Counted from the stretch's first letter, positions 46,025 through 55,646 are shown. The stretch: DNA of 64,000 bases from Chitinophagaceae bacterium (GCA_016702745.1 JADJDJ010000003.1:62001-126000), one strand, 5' to 3'. Program-made: numbers and translations. Notes: generated by a model from the sequence alone, not told the origin.

Positions 46025-47328
46025 AATTTGCAGGGATCAATCCAAAAAGGTTTTTGATAGAAATCAGGCTGGCTTCTGCTTCCAGTGTTCTGTTATTTTT
46101 CAAAATCGTTTCGGCGGTTGCCAGCATGGCAGGATAGGCACTTCGCAATAAATGATTGGCGTAAACCACCATGTTAAATCCGGCATCCTGCAGTTGCATC
46201 CAGGTGAGTTCATTATAGGTAGTGGGCACTGCTACCAGCGGAACCCGGTCAGGTAATTCCTGAAAAAGTTTTGCAAACTGGAGTATCTCGGAAGGATCAG
46301 CCAATTTGCTATGAATCAGGATTCCATCCACCCCCGCCTCGATATAGGCACGGGCACGGACAAGTGCTTCTTCTATGGGCCTTCCCAATACCAGACTTTC
46401 AATCCTGGCGATGATCATAAAATCAGCCGTCACACAATTTTTCTTTCCGGCCTTGATTTTATCACAAAATGCTTCGATGGATTCCTGCTCCTGTGAAGAC
46501 TGTTCATCCAGCAGCGAATTTCTTTTCAATCCGGTTTTATCTTCAATCACAATTGCGGATACTCCCAATCGCTCCAGCGTCCGGACTGTAAAAACAAAAT
46601 GTTCTGTCTTACCCCCCGTATCCCCATCAAAGATCAAAGGCTTGGTGGTAACTTCCAGAATCTCATTCAGGGTTTGCAGCCTTGAGGTAATATCAACGGC
46701 TTCAATATCGGGTTTACCTTTTACCATGGATCCGGTAAGGCTGCTGATCCACATGGCATCAAATTCCTGAGCAGTACCTGATGCGCCGGTATAACGGGTA
46801 TTTTCCACAATCATTCCGCTGAGTCCGTTATGGGCTTCCATCACCCGCATACAGGGTTTCACTGAAAGTATTCTTCTCAATCTTTTCAACCGCTGATCAG
46901 GTGTGGTGCCTGCTTCCCGGATTGCTTGTTGAATGCCGGTTGAACTGATACCGCCGGTATAAGGAACTTCCACCAGTTCCCCTCCCCATTCTTTCAGCAC
47001 TTCAATCACCCGTTGGCGGGTTTGCTGCTGAACCCCGTTGACCCAATCATCACCATGCACAACATAATCCGGTTGCAACAACCGGAGATTTTCAGTATAA
47101 TCGAGTGTGCGCTGCGGACCACTTCTGCTACCCCGAAATATTTTCTACCACAATCCTGCGTTGCTCAAAACTGAGATAGGGCACCCGTTTATAACTGGCA
47201 ATGGCTTCATCAGTGAGTAAACCGATAATCACCCTCCCCAGTTTACGACCGGCATTGATCACATTGAGATGACCGGGGTGAACCAGGTCGGCACTCATAC
47301 CAATATAGACTTTCTTTTCTGCGTTCAT
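46017..47328 (-). pseudogene. pepM: Cytidylyltransferase-PEP mutase fusion, two frameshifts
   Basis: About 438 residues. The N-terminal 130 are a nucleotidyltransferase ('VYIGMSADLVHPGHLNVINA', 'LKPDYVVHGDDW'-like 'LQPDYVVHGDDWVNGVQ'). The remainder is PEP mutase: 'LSGMIVENTRYTGASG', 'FDAMWISSLTGSMVKGKPD', 'LIFDGDTGGKTEHFVFTVRT' and the diagnostic EDKxxxxxNS as 'IEDKTGLKRNS'. Two single bases are missing close together (CCCC at 47131-47134 and CC at 47119-47120); restoring them gives 'GVAEVVPQRTLDYTENLRLL'. The mutase makes the C-P bond and the fused domain probably activates the final phosphonate with CTP for transfer to a glycan. First of the core biosynthetic genes, overlapping the decarboxylase. 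Confidence 0.9.
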
Positions 47329-47357
47329 TTTAATTTCCGGGGCCTGATTAGGGCCTG

Positions 47358-48094
47358 TTATTTTCGGATAATAGTAATTTTTTTACCCAGGTTCTCTATC
47401 ACCGGCATTTTTTCACAACCCAGTTCTTCCATCCAGAATTGCTGATCCCTGAACACTTCAATCACCAGCGGAAAATCACCATCCTGCGAATAAATGGCTC
47501 CTCCCGGACTCAGGAGGGGAAACAAATACTTCAAACAGGTGCGGGTACTTTCTGCCAGATCTACATCCAGATAGGCCAGGGCAATTTTTTGTTGAACAAT
47601 GGCATGGTTTCGTTGAACCAGCCCGGCACAAATTCACAAACATTAATATTGCCATAAGCCTGCACATTACCCTTTACTTCATCCAGTGTGCCGGCAAAAT
47701 TACCGCCATCAAACCAGTTTTGGATAGAATACCCCATTACACTCTTTATATGTTGCTCTTTATTTTCGGGCAATCCGCAAAATGAGTCAAATACATAAAA
47801 AGGCCGGTTCATATGTGCAGCTGCCAGACTGATTTTTGCTGTACTTCCGCCTTTAAAGGCACCGGCCTCCACAATACAACCTTCCACTGATTCCGGCGTA
47901 TTGAAAATTGCCAGGATAAACTGCAATACATGACTGGGATTATGAGCGGTTTTTACATGGGCATCCACCTGCCTGAACTTTTGTAACCAGGCATGTTGTT
48001 CTTTGAAAGACGGAAATACCTTCGCCAGCTTCTTTTGCAGCCGGATCAGTTCTCCATATTCCCTTATGGAAGTCATTAAACCCATAGTTGACAT
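47358..48094 (-). pseudogene. TylF/macrocin O-methyltransferase-like, one frameshift
   Basis: About 245 residues. The SAM-binding region 'GCIVEAGAFKGGSTAKISLA' and 'FYVFDSFCGLPENKEQHI' are typical of the TylF family. The frame breaks at the T6 run 47585-47590; one more base gives 'KKIALAYLDVDLAESTRTCL' with the catalytic Asp region, then 'SPGGAIYSQDGDFPLVIEVF', ending at 47358. TylF enzymes methylate sugar hydroxyls. Next to phosphonate genes, the substrate could be hydroxyethylphosphonate or a sugar of the carrier glycan. It is the first gene of the minus-strand operon, 30 bases before pepM. Confidence 0.8.
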
Positions 48095-48206
48095 TCAACC
48101 CCCATTTACGAATGACAGGGAGTTATTTTATAGCGTCGAAAATACATTTTTCTGCCTGCAGAACCCGATTATTTAAAATATTCATTCTAACCGGGAAACA
48201 ATATTT

Positions 48207-49697
48207 TTGTTGCACCATTTTATGAAATCAGTTGCCGGCAAACCAGTCTTTCTATTTCTGCTGCCCGTTTTTTTCTTCCTGCATGCATACAATGAAAATT
48301 TTGCACCCGGGTTGGGAGGCGCTGTACTGACTCAGATTTTACTGTATACCGGGGCGGGTTTGCTTTTGTCGGTATTGTTAATCCCTGTCACCGGAAATTT
48401 CCGGAAAGCTGCATTGGGTGGATTTGTACTGATTGCCCTCAATTTTTTCTTTGGTGCCCTGCATGATACGGCCCGACAGATCCTGGGCCGGGGTCATTTT
48501 CTGGTACGTTACAGTTTTATCATTGTGTTTCTGTTCATCCTGCTGGCCCTCTTCCTGTTCTGTCTGAGGAAAACCAAAAGAAGCACTGATCATAGTTATC
48601 GCTTTCTCCACCTGCTCTTTGGGGTACTCATCCTTTGGGAACTGGTAAGCCTGGTACCAGCACTTCTTTCATTGAACAAGAGAAATACCCGGGCCCTTTC
48701 TCCCAGCCTTCAACCCTGCGCCCCCTGTTCCAAGCCGGATATTTATGCGATTCTTACTGATGAATATGCCGGTGAACAGCAACTGAAAGATATTTTTTCA
48801 TTTGACAATACAGCATTTTATCAATCCCTTTCGGAAAGAGGTTTTTTTATTGCATCTAACAGTATTTCCAATTACAATGCCACGGTTCATTCCATGGCTT
48901 CCTTTTTCAATATGGAATACCTGCCTTTATCCGGTAAGGGCCTGGTGACTCAGGGTAATATGCTTTTATGCAGGGATATTATTCAACACAGTAATACTGG
49001 TGTATTCTTCAAAAAAATGGGATACGAATACCGTAACTATAGTTTCTTCGAACTGGAGGGAGAAAAAAAAGCAGTGAACAATCTCTATTTCCATCCCAGG
49101 GGACGTATCCTCACATTCGGCACATTTGTCAACCGTTTTCGTTTTGATGCCGGGTTTAATTTTTTCAGTAAGTCCACAGCCGACCGGCTCACCCGCTTAA
49201 CATTTCTGAATGATGAAACCACGGATAGTCTGACCAGGCTAGAAGCGCTGCGTACATCCCCGAAGCCTCGTTTTATATATTCTCATTTCAGCCGGCCGCA
49301 CCATCCCTATTATGTGGATCGTAACGGGAAACCGATGGTATACAATGACAGTCTCCCCGGATTTGAAAGAATCAAGAATGAATACAAAGAACACCTGTTA
49401 TACAGCAACCAAAGATTGCTCTCACTCATCGATCATATATTAAAAAATGCCCGGAAGCCGCCGGTAATTTTACTGGCCAGCGATCATGGGTTCCGGCAGT
49501 TTGATAAAGAAGCGCCGCACCAGTATTATTTCATGAATCTTTGTGCCATACACCTGCCAGGTACCGTACAAAATCCTTTTTATAATGGAATGTCATTTGT
49601 GAATACCTTCCGGGTGATCTTAAACAAACAATTCGGGCAGCAGCTGCCAATGTTAAAGGACTCGAGCACTTTTCTCACAGAAAAAGCACTCTGGTAA
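48207..49697 (+). CDS. Membrane alkaline-phosphatase-superfamily protein
   Basis: 496 residues. Four or five helices fill the first 150 ('PVFLFLLPVFFFLHAYN', 'YSFIIVFLFILLALFLF'), then an exported catalytic domain begins at 'PCSKPDIYAILTDEYAGEQQ'. 'SNYNATVHSMASFFNMEYL' contains the likely nucleophile Thr, 'FIYSHFSRPHHPYY' a metal-ligand region and 'ILLASDHGFRQ' the closing DHG motif. The layout resembles LtaS/OpgB-type phosphoglycerol transferases, though the domain is a separate family. It may add or remove a phospho- or phosphono-group on a surface polymer. A TATTTTTG box lies just upstream, and a paralogue is at 52348. Confidence 0.75.
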   Translation: MLHHFMKSVAGKPVFLFLLPVFFFLHAYNENFAPGLGGAVLTQILLYTGAGLLLSVLLIPVTGNFRKAALGGFVLIALNFFFGALHDTARQILGRGHFLVRYSFIIVFLFILLALFLFCLRKTKRSTDHSYRFLHLLFGVLILWELVSLVPALLSLNKRNTRALSPSLQPCAPCSKPDIYAILTDEYAGEQQLKDIFSFDNTAFYQSLSERGFFIASNSISNYNATVHSMASFFNMEYLPLSGKGLVTQGNMLLCRDIIQHSNTGVFFKKMGYEYRNYSFFELEGEKKAVNNLYFHPRGRILTFGTFVNRFRFDAGFNFFSKSTADRLTRLTFLNDETTDSLTRLEALRTSPKPRFIYSHFSRPHHPYYVDRNGKPMVYNDSLPGFERIKNEYKEHLLYSNQRLLSLIDHILKNARKPPVILLASDHGFRQFDKEAPHQYYFMNLCAIHLPGTVQNPFYNGMSFVNTFRVILNKQFGQQLPMLKDSSTFLTEKALW

Positions 49698-49701
49698 TTA
49701 A

Positions 49702-51330
49702 ATGCAAAAGGCAAAGGCTATAGGAATCAGTATATTCAGCGACCCGCGGTTTTCCGTATCAGTCGTGTTATTAGCAATAGCCGTCCGGTTTTTTCAACTG
49801 CATTTTTACCTGGATAGTTTTTTTGACACCAGTTTCCAGGCCATCGCCACGCAACATTTCACGAATGGTCATGGTATCAGTACGGCTGTTGCCCGTGCTA
49901 ATGATTTAGGCAACCCAGTTTATATCCCGCTGGTCAACTGGCCTCCGGGTTATTCCTTCCTGCTGGCTCCTTTTTATCTCTTATGTGGCAAGGAATACCT
50001 GCCTGCCTGTATGATACTCGAAATGCTCTCTGCCATTTCCATTATCCTGCTTTGCAGAAAAATCCTATGGCAAATGGGAAGCACAGTTGCGGTTATTAAT
50101 CTGTTTACTTTACTGACTGCCTTTTTTATCTATTTTTTTTATTATACCGGTTCAACGGATAGTATTGCTGTTGCCTTTTTCTTAGGGGCTATTGTGCTAC
50201 TGTTAGCAGCCCTGAAGAAAAAAAAATACAGCAATACTGCAATCCTGGGCACGGCTATTTGTCTGCTCGGTGCGGCCAGTATGAAATACCTGTTCTTCCC
50301 CGTTGTGTTTGTGATCCCGGTCTTTGCTTTACTTTATGGCTGGCAAAATAAGGATGCGGGTATCAGAAGAGGTGCGTTGATTCTTTTTGTAATAGTGCTG
50401 GCGGGCATTGGCGGACTTTATCTTTATCAGAAAAGCATTAGTGGAGCGGGCACTTATATCAGTGCCACCGGCCGGGGATTTTTTCCGGAACACCTCTTAC
50501 GGGTTCATCCGCTGATACCCTGCAGTTTTATTACACCGAATACAATACGAAAACTTCCACCGGCCGGTATGGCCACGGTGATGAATCTGTTCCGGGTCAT
50601 CCATGTCATTTTACTCTTATCACTTACCATCATCGCCGCCAGGTCTTTTTTCAGAAATGGACTGAAAGCTGCGTCCATTCAAAGGACTTTTATTTTTTTA
50701 TCACTGTCACTGGCGCTGGCGATCAGTCTCGTATTGGGAGCTCTTTCTTTGCTGGTAGACAAGGAACTGATTCCGCCCGATCGCTGGTGGACTTATATAG
50801 AAGATGCCCGTTACTATGGATTGGCGGATATCCTGATTCAACTGGTCATCTTCATGGCATTTTCCTATTATAAAAATCAGTACAGTGGCCGGATCAGATT
50901 ATTGATTACCGTATTACCCTTCCTGCTCATACCCGAAGCGGCCAGGGGAATTGCATTTACATTCAACCGGGTGATCGGATTTGGAAAGGAAGACTATTAC
51001 TGGAAAACGGAAAAGATATTCCTTGATTATGCAAAGGAGGTGATCAAAAAGAAAAAGGCAGTTACCGGACCCGCCAGCACGGTAGTTAGCGGTTCTCTTT
51101 ATTATGCCAATTACCGGAATGCGCTATACCTGCAGGCACCTGTGCTGGAAAAACCGGAATGGCTCAACCAACCCGGTAGTTTTCAAACCAGTAAACCTGT
51201 GATCCTGCTGGCAATTATTGGGGCGGAACAGCAAAAACACTACCAACCCTTTATTGAGCATCCCGGAACGGAACTTGCGGGGCAACTGAATGGGTTTTAC
51301 TTTTATACCCTTTATGTTGCACCCCGATAA
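49702..51330 (+). CDS. GT39-like membrane glycosyltransferase
   Basis: 542 residues with about 11 helices. The first extracytoplasmic loop ('FFDTSFQAIATQHFTNGHG', 'VYIPLVNWPPGYSFLLAPF') with its acidic residue and PPGY pattern matches the dolichyl-phosphate-mannose-dependent PMT_2 fold, which uses polyprenyl-phosphate sugars outside the inner membrane. The C-terminal soluble part is short. The gene starts 4 bases after the phosphatase-superfamily gene and overlaps the following GT2, which could supply its polyprenyl-phosphate sugar donor. Confidence 0.75.
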   Translation: MQKAKAIGISIFSDPRFSVSVVLLAIAVRFFQLHFYLDSFFDTSFQAIATQHFTNGHGISTAVARANDLGNPVYIPLVNWPPGYSFLLAPFYLLCGKEYLPACMILEMLSAISIILLCRKILWQMGSTVAVINLFTLLTAFFIYFFYYTGSTDSIAVAFFLGAIVLLLAALKKKKYSNTAILGTAICLLGAASMKYLFFPVVFVIPVFALLYGWQNKDAGIRRGALILFVIVLAGIGGLYLYQKSISGAGTYISATGRGFFPEHLLRVHPLIPCSFITPNTIRKLPPAGMATVMNLFRVIHVILLLSLTIIAARSFFRNGLKAASIQRTFIFLSLSLALAISLVLGALSLLVDKELIPPDRWWTYIEDARYYGLADILIQLVIFMAFSYYKNQYSGRIRLLITVLPFLLIPEAARGIAFTFNRVIGFGKEDYYWKTEKIFLDYAKEVIKKKKAVTGPASTVVSGSLYYANYRNALYLQAPVLEKPEWLNQPGSFQTSKPVILLAIIGAEQQKHYQPFIEHPGTELAGQLNGFYFYTLYVAPR

Positions 51331-52006
51331 ATCAACACCGGTTTTCATCATTATACCAGCGTATAATGAAGAAAAAATTATCCGGGATGTCCTGCAGGGA
51401 TTAATTCCCTTTCAGCAGCAAGTAATCGTGGTGGATGATGGATCAGCAACAGCTTTACAACCCTTGTTAAAAGACCTGCCGGTGACGGTGCTGCGTCATT
51501 CGATCAATCTCGGACAGGGTGCGGCCCTCCAAACCGGTTTTGATTATGCCCTTTCCAAACAGGCAGGATACATTGTAACATTTGATGCCGATGGTCAGCA
51601 CCTGCCTGCGGATATTGAAAAATTACTGGCACCATTACAATCCGGAAAAGCAGATATCGCCCTGGGTTCAAGATTTCTCAGTAAGGATAGCAATATTCCT
51701 TCCGGAAGAAAAAGATTATTACGGTTTGCCCGACTGGTCAATTATATTTTTACCGGTTTGCTCCTCTCCGATGCGCATAATGGAATGAGAGCCATGACGG
51801 CTGCGGCTGCCCAAAAAATCAACCTCAGACAGGCTGGTATGGCCCATGCTACGGAAATCATTGCCGAGGTTCGTAAAAAAAAGCTACGGTACAAAGAAGT
51901 TCCGGTCAATATTCAGTATAGTACCTACTCCAAAGCAAAAGGGCAATCTGCCTGGGGGAGTTTCAGAATCTTTTTTGATATACTTTTAAATAAAATTTTC
52001 AAATGA
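51314..52006 (+). CDS. GT2 polyprenyl-phosphate sugar synthase-like
   Basis: 230 residues from ATG at 51314. GT2 family close to DPM/DPG synthases: 'TPVFIIIPAYNEEKIIRDVL', 'VIVVDDGSATAL', 'YIVTFDADGQHLPADIEKLL' (DxD) and 'FLSKDSNIPSGRKRLLRFAR'. No C-terminal helices. It should transfer a sugar from a nucleotide onto polyprenyl phosphate at the inner face of the membrane, feeding the GT39-like enzyme upstream. It overlaps that gene by 17 bases, and its stop overlaps the start of the DUF2304 gene (ATGA). Confidence 0.87.
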   Translation: MLHPDKSTPVFIIIPAYNEEKIIRDVLQGLIPFQQQVIVVDDGSATALQPLLKDLPVTVLRHSINLGQGAALQTGFDYALSKQAGYIVTFDADGQHLPADIEKLLAPLQSGKADIALGSRFLSKDSNIPSGRKRLLRFARLVNYIFTGLLLSDAHNGMRAMTAAAAQKINLRQAGMAHATEIIAEVRKKKLRYKEVPVNIQYSTYSKAKGQSAWGSFRIFFDILLNKIFK

Positions 52007-52346
52007 ACGGGATCCAGATTTTACTGATCAGCGGCGTGGTGATTATTTTCACCTATTATGTATCCCGTTTCCGCAATGCGCTGATCGACCTGGCTGCATT
52101 GGTGATTTTTGCGGGACTCGGCATCTTCTTTATCCTCTTTCCTGATACACCAATGTAATCGCCAAAAAACTGGGTGTGGGAAGGGGTGCTGATTTATTAT
52201 TTTACAGTTGTATTCTTTTCTTCCTGTTTATTATATTGAAACTGTTTGCACGATTGAAAAGACTGGAAGACAAAATCACGGAACTGGTGAGGCAGCAGGC
52301 GATTAAAAATGGATCGGATAACCAAAAGGACCAGGCTGCAGACTAG
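52003..52346 (+). pseudogene. DUF2304 membrane protein, one frameshift
   Basis: About 114 residues. Two helices ('IQILLISGVVIIFTYYVSRF', 'LAALVIFAGLGIFFILFPDT') are followed, after a one-base break near 52150, by 'NVIAKKLGVGRGADLLFYSC', a third helix, and 'LEDKITELVRQQAIKNG'. The 'GVGRGADLLFY' block is the family hallmark. DUF2304 proteins almost always accompany DPM-like GT2 enzymes, as here, and probably anchor or flip the polyprenyl-linked sugar. Start overlaps the GT2 stop by 4 bases; the stop lies one base before the next gene. Confidence 0.75.
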
Positions 52347-52347
52347 C

Positions 52348-53820
52348 ATGAAAAAAATACTGCTGAAATACCCTTTCTTTTTATTCCTGCTTCCGCTCTT
52401 TTTTGTGTTGCATGGTTTAACTGAAAATGCCGGACTGGTGCCGGTATCGGGTGCCGCTATGCTGCTTTTATTTTACCTGGGTGTTGCCCTGGGATTTCTT
52501 TTATTTTTTTATTTGTTCTACCGTCAATTCCGGAAAGCAGCGATCGTCGCTTTCTCTTTACTGGCCTATCAGTTCTTTTTTGGGGCCGTACAGGATCTTT
52601 TCCGGGACCTGTTTCCCGGTTCCTTTATCAATAAATACAGTTTTATCATTCCGGTTTCCCTGCTTGGATTCCTTGGATTACTGATCCTGTTGAAAAAAAG
52701 AAAAACGATTCCCGACAAACCAGTGCTCTACCTGAACCTCTTATTCCTGTTACTGATTAGTATTGATGCGGTGCAGCTTATCATGTATTCATTCAGGCAT
52801 CAAAAAAGCGAATCCGTCAGTAACCATTTGTTTCAACCCTGTCATGGTTGTCCAAAACCGGATATCTACCTGCTGTTAGCGGATGGCTATCCGGGTAAAG
52901 CATCTGTAAAAGACTTGCTGGGGTTTGATAATAGTGGGTTTGAAATACAGCTAAAAAACAGAGGTTTTCATATTGTGGATAGTAGCCGCAGCAATTATAA
53001 TTTCACAGCTTTTTCAGTTGCCTCGCTCCTGTCAATGAATTATCTGCCTGGATTAAAAGGCAATAATCATGACAAAAAAGATCTGGAAATTTGCATGGAT
53101 CAGATGAGGAGCAGCCCCCTGCTCTCCTATTTTGAAAAGGAAGGATATCGGTTTTACAATTATTCTATTTTTAGTTTCGATGGTAATCCCTCTTACACCA
53201 CCCCCACCTTCCTGCCACAAAAAACAGTTCCCATTACGGCCCAGACTTTCACCCGCAGAATCGTCAAAGATCTCTGGTACCATCTGGCCACTACTTTCCG
53301 GATGCCTTCGGTCATCCATCGTTTTAAATATGCTGATCAGATAAATAATGAAAAGTTGTATGCGCTCACAGAAAAAGTAATCAGCAAAAAAAGCAGTACG
53401 CCGAAATTTGTGTACACTCACCTGGTGATGCCGCATCATCCTTTGTATTATGACAGTGCAGGGAATTTATACCCGATATCCAGGCTGGGTGATTTTCATT
53501 ATCATGATACGGCCCGACGGATCGGGTACCTGCAGTACAGTAACCGGAAACTGCTGTCGCTGATTGATTCTATTATGAAAGCATCAGCCAATCCTCCGGT
53601 GATTTTCCTGATCGGTGATCATGGTATCCGGGAATTAAATAAACCAATTGATGACCGTTACCAGTTCATGACGATCAATGCCATGCTGATTCCCGGGAGT
53701 GATTATGCCGGTTATTATACAGGGCAATCGCATGTGAACCAGTTCCGGATCTTTCTGAACCGGCAATTCAAACAACAACTGAGGCTGTTACGGGATACCA
53801 GTTACCTCATCAGGGAATAA
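52348..53820 (+). CDS. Membrane alkaline-phosphatase-superfamily protein, paralogue
   Basis: 490 residues from Met at 52348. Same plan as 48207-49697: N-terminal helices ('YPFFLFLLPLFFVLHGLTEN', 'YSFIIPVSLLGFLGLLILL'), then 'CHGCPKPDIYLLLADGYPGK', nucleophile candidate in 'SNYNFTAFSVASLLSMNYL', 'FVYTHLVMPHHPLYYDSAG' and 'VIFLIGDHGIRELN'. The two proteins are clear paralogues in one operon, separated by the glycosyltransferase genes, so they may act on different positions or partners. Both keep the likely metal-binding residues. The exact reaction is not known. Confidence 0.75.
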   Translation: MKKILLKYPFFLFLLPLFFVLHGLTENAGLVPVSGAAMLLLFYLGVALGFLLFFYLFYRQFRKAAIVAFSLLAYQFFFGAVQDLFRDLFPGSFINKYSFIIPVSLLGFLGLLILLKKRKTIPDKPVLYLNLLFLLLISIDAVQLIMYSFRHQKSESVSNHLFQPCHGCPKPDIYLLLADGYPGKASVKDLLGFDNSGFEIQLKNRGFHIVDSSRSNYNFTAFSVASLLSMNYLPGLKGNNHDKKDLEICMDQMRSSPLLSYFEKEGYRFYNYSIFSFDGNPSYTTPTFLPQKTVPITAQTFTRRIVKDLWYHLATTFRMPSVIHRFKYADQINNEKLYALTEKVISKKSSTPKFVYTHLVMPHHPLYYDSAGNLYPISRLGDFHYHDTARRIGYLQYSNRKLLSLIDSIMKASANPPVIFLIGDHGIRELNKPIDDRYQFMTINAMLIPGSDYAGYYTGQSHVNQFRIFLNRQFKQQLRLLRDTSYLIRE

Positions 53821-53834
53821 TATTATCTTTAGGC

Positions 53835-54467
53835 ATGACTCTTCCTGCGAACATACTGGTGTTAGCTCCCCATACAGATGATGGTGAACTGGGATGCGGG
53901 GCTTCCCTGGCCCGTTATGTAAAGGAAGGCAGCCGGGTCTCCTATGCTGCATTTTCGCTCTGCCGTAAATCATTACCGGCTGGTCTGCCTCCCGATACGC
54001 TGGAAAAAGAATGCCGGATAGCCACCCGTGAACTCGGAATCGATGAGCCGCAACTATTCTTTTTTGATTTTGAAGTCAGGACATTTGATCAGCAAAGACA
54101 GGCCATCCTGGAAGAAATGGTTCAATTAAATAAACAGCTTCAGCCGGACCTGGTTTTTATTCCTTCAGCTTCTGATCAGCACCAGGATCACCAGGTGATT
54201 CATACCGAAGCACAAAGAGCTTTTAAGCATTGCTCCCTGCTGGGATATGAACTGCCCTGGAACCATAGCAGTTTTCGTTCTACTTATTTTATACCGGCAG
54301 AAGAGGAATTTTTACATAAAAAAGTAAAGGCAGTTCAATCTTATCAGTCTCAATCACACCGTAACTATATGTCAGAAGATTTTATCCGGTCATTGGCGAA
54401 AGTCCGGGGTGTGCAATGCAATCATTTGCTGGCCGAGGCATTTGAAGTGTATAAACTGATCGACTGA
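53835..54467 (+). CDS. PIG-L family deacetylase
   Basis: 210 residues. The zinc motif AHPDD-E appears as 'LAPHTDDGELGCGA' and the second metal region as 'SASDQHQDHQVIHTEAQRA'. PIG-L enzymes remove acetyl groups from N-acetylglucosamine linked to lipids, thiols or nucleotides. In this locus it may deacetylate a glycan or lipid sugar so that it can be decorated. It starts 14 bases after the paralogous phosphatase-superfamily gene. Its TGA directly abuts the stop of porQ on the other strand. Confidence 0.85.
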   Translation: MTLPANILVLAPHTDDGELGCGASLARYVKEGSRVSYAAFSLCRKSLPAGLPPDTLEKECRIATRELGIDEPQLFFFDFEVRTFDQQRQAILEEMVQLNKQLQPDLVFIPSASDQHQDHQVIHTEAQRAFKHCSLLGYELPWNHSSFRSTYFIPAEEEFLHKKVKAVQSYQSQSHRNYMSEDFIRSLAKVRGVQCNHLLAEAFEVYKLID

Positions 54468-55529
54468 TCACCAGCCGATACGCTGGCCAAATTTTCCCAG
54501 ACTAAAATATTTATTCAGCGTCAGGTTTAATCCCAATTGATTAAAGGCAGTATTGGATTGATAGTAGGCACGTGCATAACGAATATCTATTTTTCCCAAT
54601 TTGGCAGCAACGCCTAAAGAGAAACCATTCAGTCCATTGCCTTCATTGCCGATATTGAGTTCCCTTCTTCTCAAAAAATTATAACCAGCCTGAATTTCCA
54701 CATGATCACCCATATAAACTGTGGTACCCAGTACCAGATGATCCAGCAATTTTCCTGCAGTGAATTTTCTGCTGGCTGCATTGGGAAACCCATTTTCATT
54801 GTTAAAGAGGGTGTCCTCATAGCGGATATTAAAACGATGCACCCTTTGTCCCGTTAATGAAATACCAAAGGGTGCCTTGTACATTCTTTTGGTGAACCCG
54901 ATCTGAAAATCAAAGGGCAGGTCTTCTGCTCCGGCACCAGGATAGGTTTTAAACTGAGTGCCCATATTTTTTACCAGCACAGCAGCGCTGAATAAACCGG
55001 CAGAATCGGTGTACAACAGTCCCACATCAGCCGCCATTCCATTGGAACGGTAGATCCCATAGGCCGAACTGATAAATTTTACATGGAGGCCATAGTTCCA
55101 ACGATTACCATAGGAACGGGAAGCCCCCACCTGCATCACCCAGTCACGTGGACGAAAACTGCCCAGGATATTACCTGCGGCATCCGTTGCTGTACTGTTC
55201 CCATAATCGAAATAATGCAGTCCCCATAAAAAATTAGTATTCAGTTTCTCGTTGCGGAAGGCAAAAGAACTGTGATACACTTTAATGCCGGCATACTGCA
55301 GATTAAAGACCGCATTCAACTGTGTATGCATGGATGCTTTTAGCTGGGCCGGATTATTGAAGGCCAGTCCGGCATCATTGGAGAGCTGAGATATATTCAC
55401 CCCACCCAGAGCAGTCAGTTGGGGCGTATTGGATTGTTTGAGAAAATTGAAAACCGCATTCCCGCCCAGGGTCTGGGATTGACCGGCGATAGTGCTTATA
55501 AAAAAAGATATGGAGAGCATGTATTTCAA
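54468..55529 (-). CDS. porQ: Type IX secretion protein PorQ
   Basis: 353 residues with a signal peptide (MKYMLSISFFISTIAGQSQ). The family pattern 'GGNAVFNFLKQSNTPQLTAL' and 'GVNISQLSNDAGLAFNNPAQ' is typical for PorQ, an outer-membrane barrel of the PorV/FadL type that takes part in the attachment complex releasing T9SS cargo at the surface. The C-terminus ends in a beta strand with aromatic residue (FGQRIGW). It fits with the sorting-domain protein at 515-1841. It is convergent with the PIG-L gene with no gap. Confidence 0.87.
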   Translation of the reverse strand: MKYMLSISFFISTIAGQSQTLGGNAVFNFLKQSNTPQLTALGGVNISQLSNDAGLAFNNPAQLKASMHTQLNAVFNLQYAGIKVYHSSFAFRNEKLNTNFLWGLHYFDYGNSTATDAAGNILGSFRPRDWVMQVGASRSYGNRWNYGLHVKFISSAYGIYRSNGMAADVGLLYTDSAGLFSAAVLVKNMGTQFKTYPGAGAEDLPFDFQIGFTKRMYKAPFGISLTGQRVHRFNIRYEDTLFNNENGFPNAASRKFTAGKLLDHLVLGTTVYMGDHVEIQAGYNFLRRRELNIGNEGNGLNGFSLGVAAKLGKIDIRYARAYYQSNTAFNQLGLNLTLNKYFSLGKFGQRIGW

Positions 55530-55562
55530 GGTCCAACGAAAATACAGCTTTGAAAAAGGAAA

Positions 55563-55584
55563 TCCGCTTCTGAAATGAAGCGGA
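55563..55584 (-). terminator. Hairpin after lon
   Basis: TCCGCTTC and GAAGCGGA pair around a 6-base loop between the lon stop and porQ. On the minus strand TTTCCTTTTTC follows, so it may stop lon transcription. Confidence 0.5.
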
Positions 55585-55646
55585 CCCTCTCATTGATTTA
55601 TAACAGACATCCTAAGACTGGTAAACACTGTTGATGCCTTGATTGA

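Noticed and set aside
46017..47328. Isocitrate-lyase-type enzyme other than PEP mutase (methylisocitrate lyase)
   Set aside because: The EDKxxxxxNS signature, the fused cytidylyltransferase and the adjacent phosphonopyruvate decarboxylase point to PEP mutase.
55145..55150. parS site at CACGTG
   Set aside because: The flanks (CAGT and GACG) do not match the TGTTTCACGTGAAACA consensus, and it lies inside porQ.
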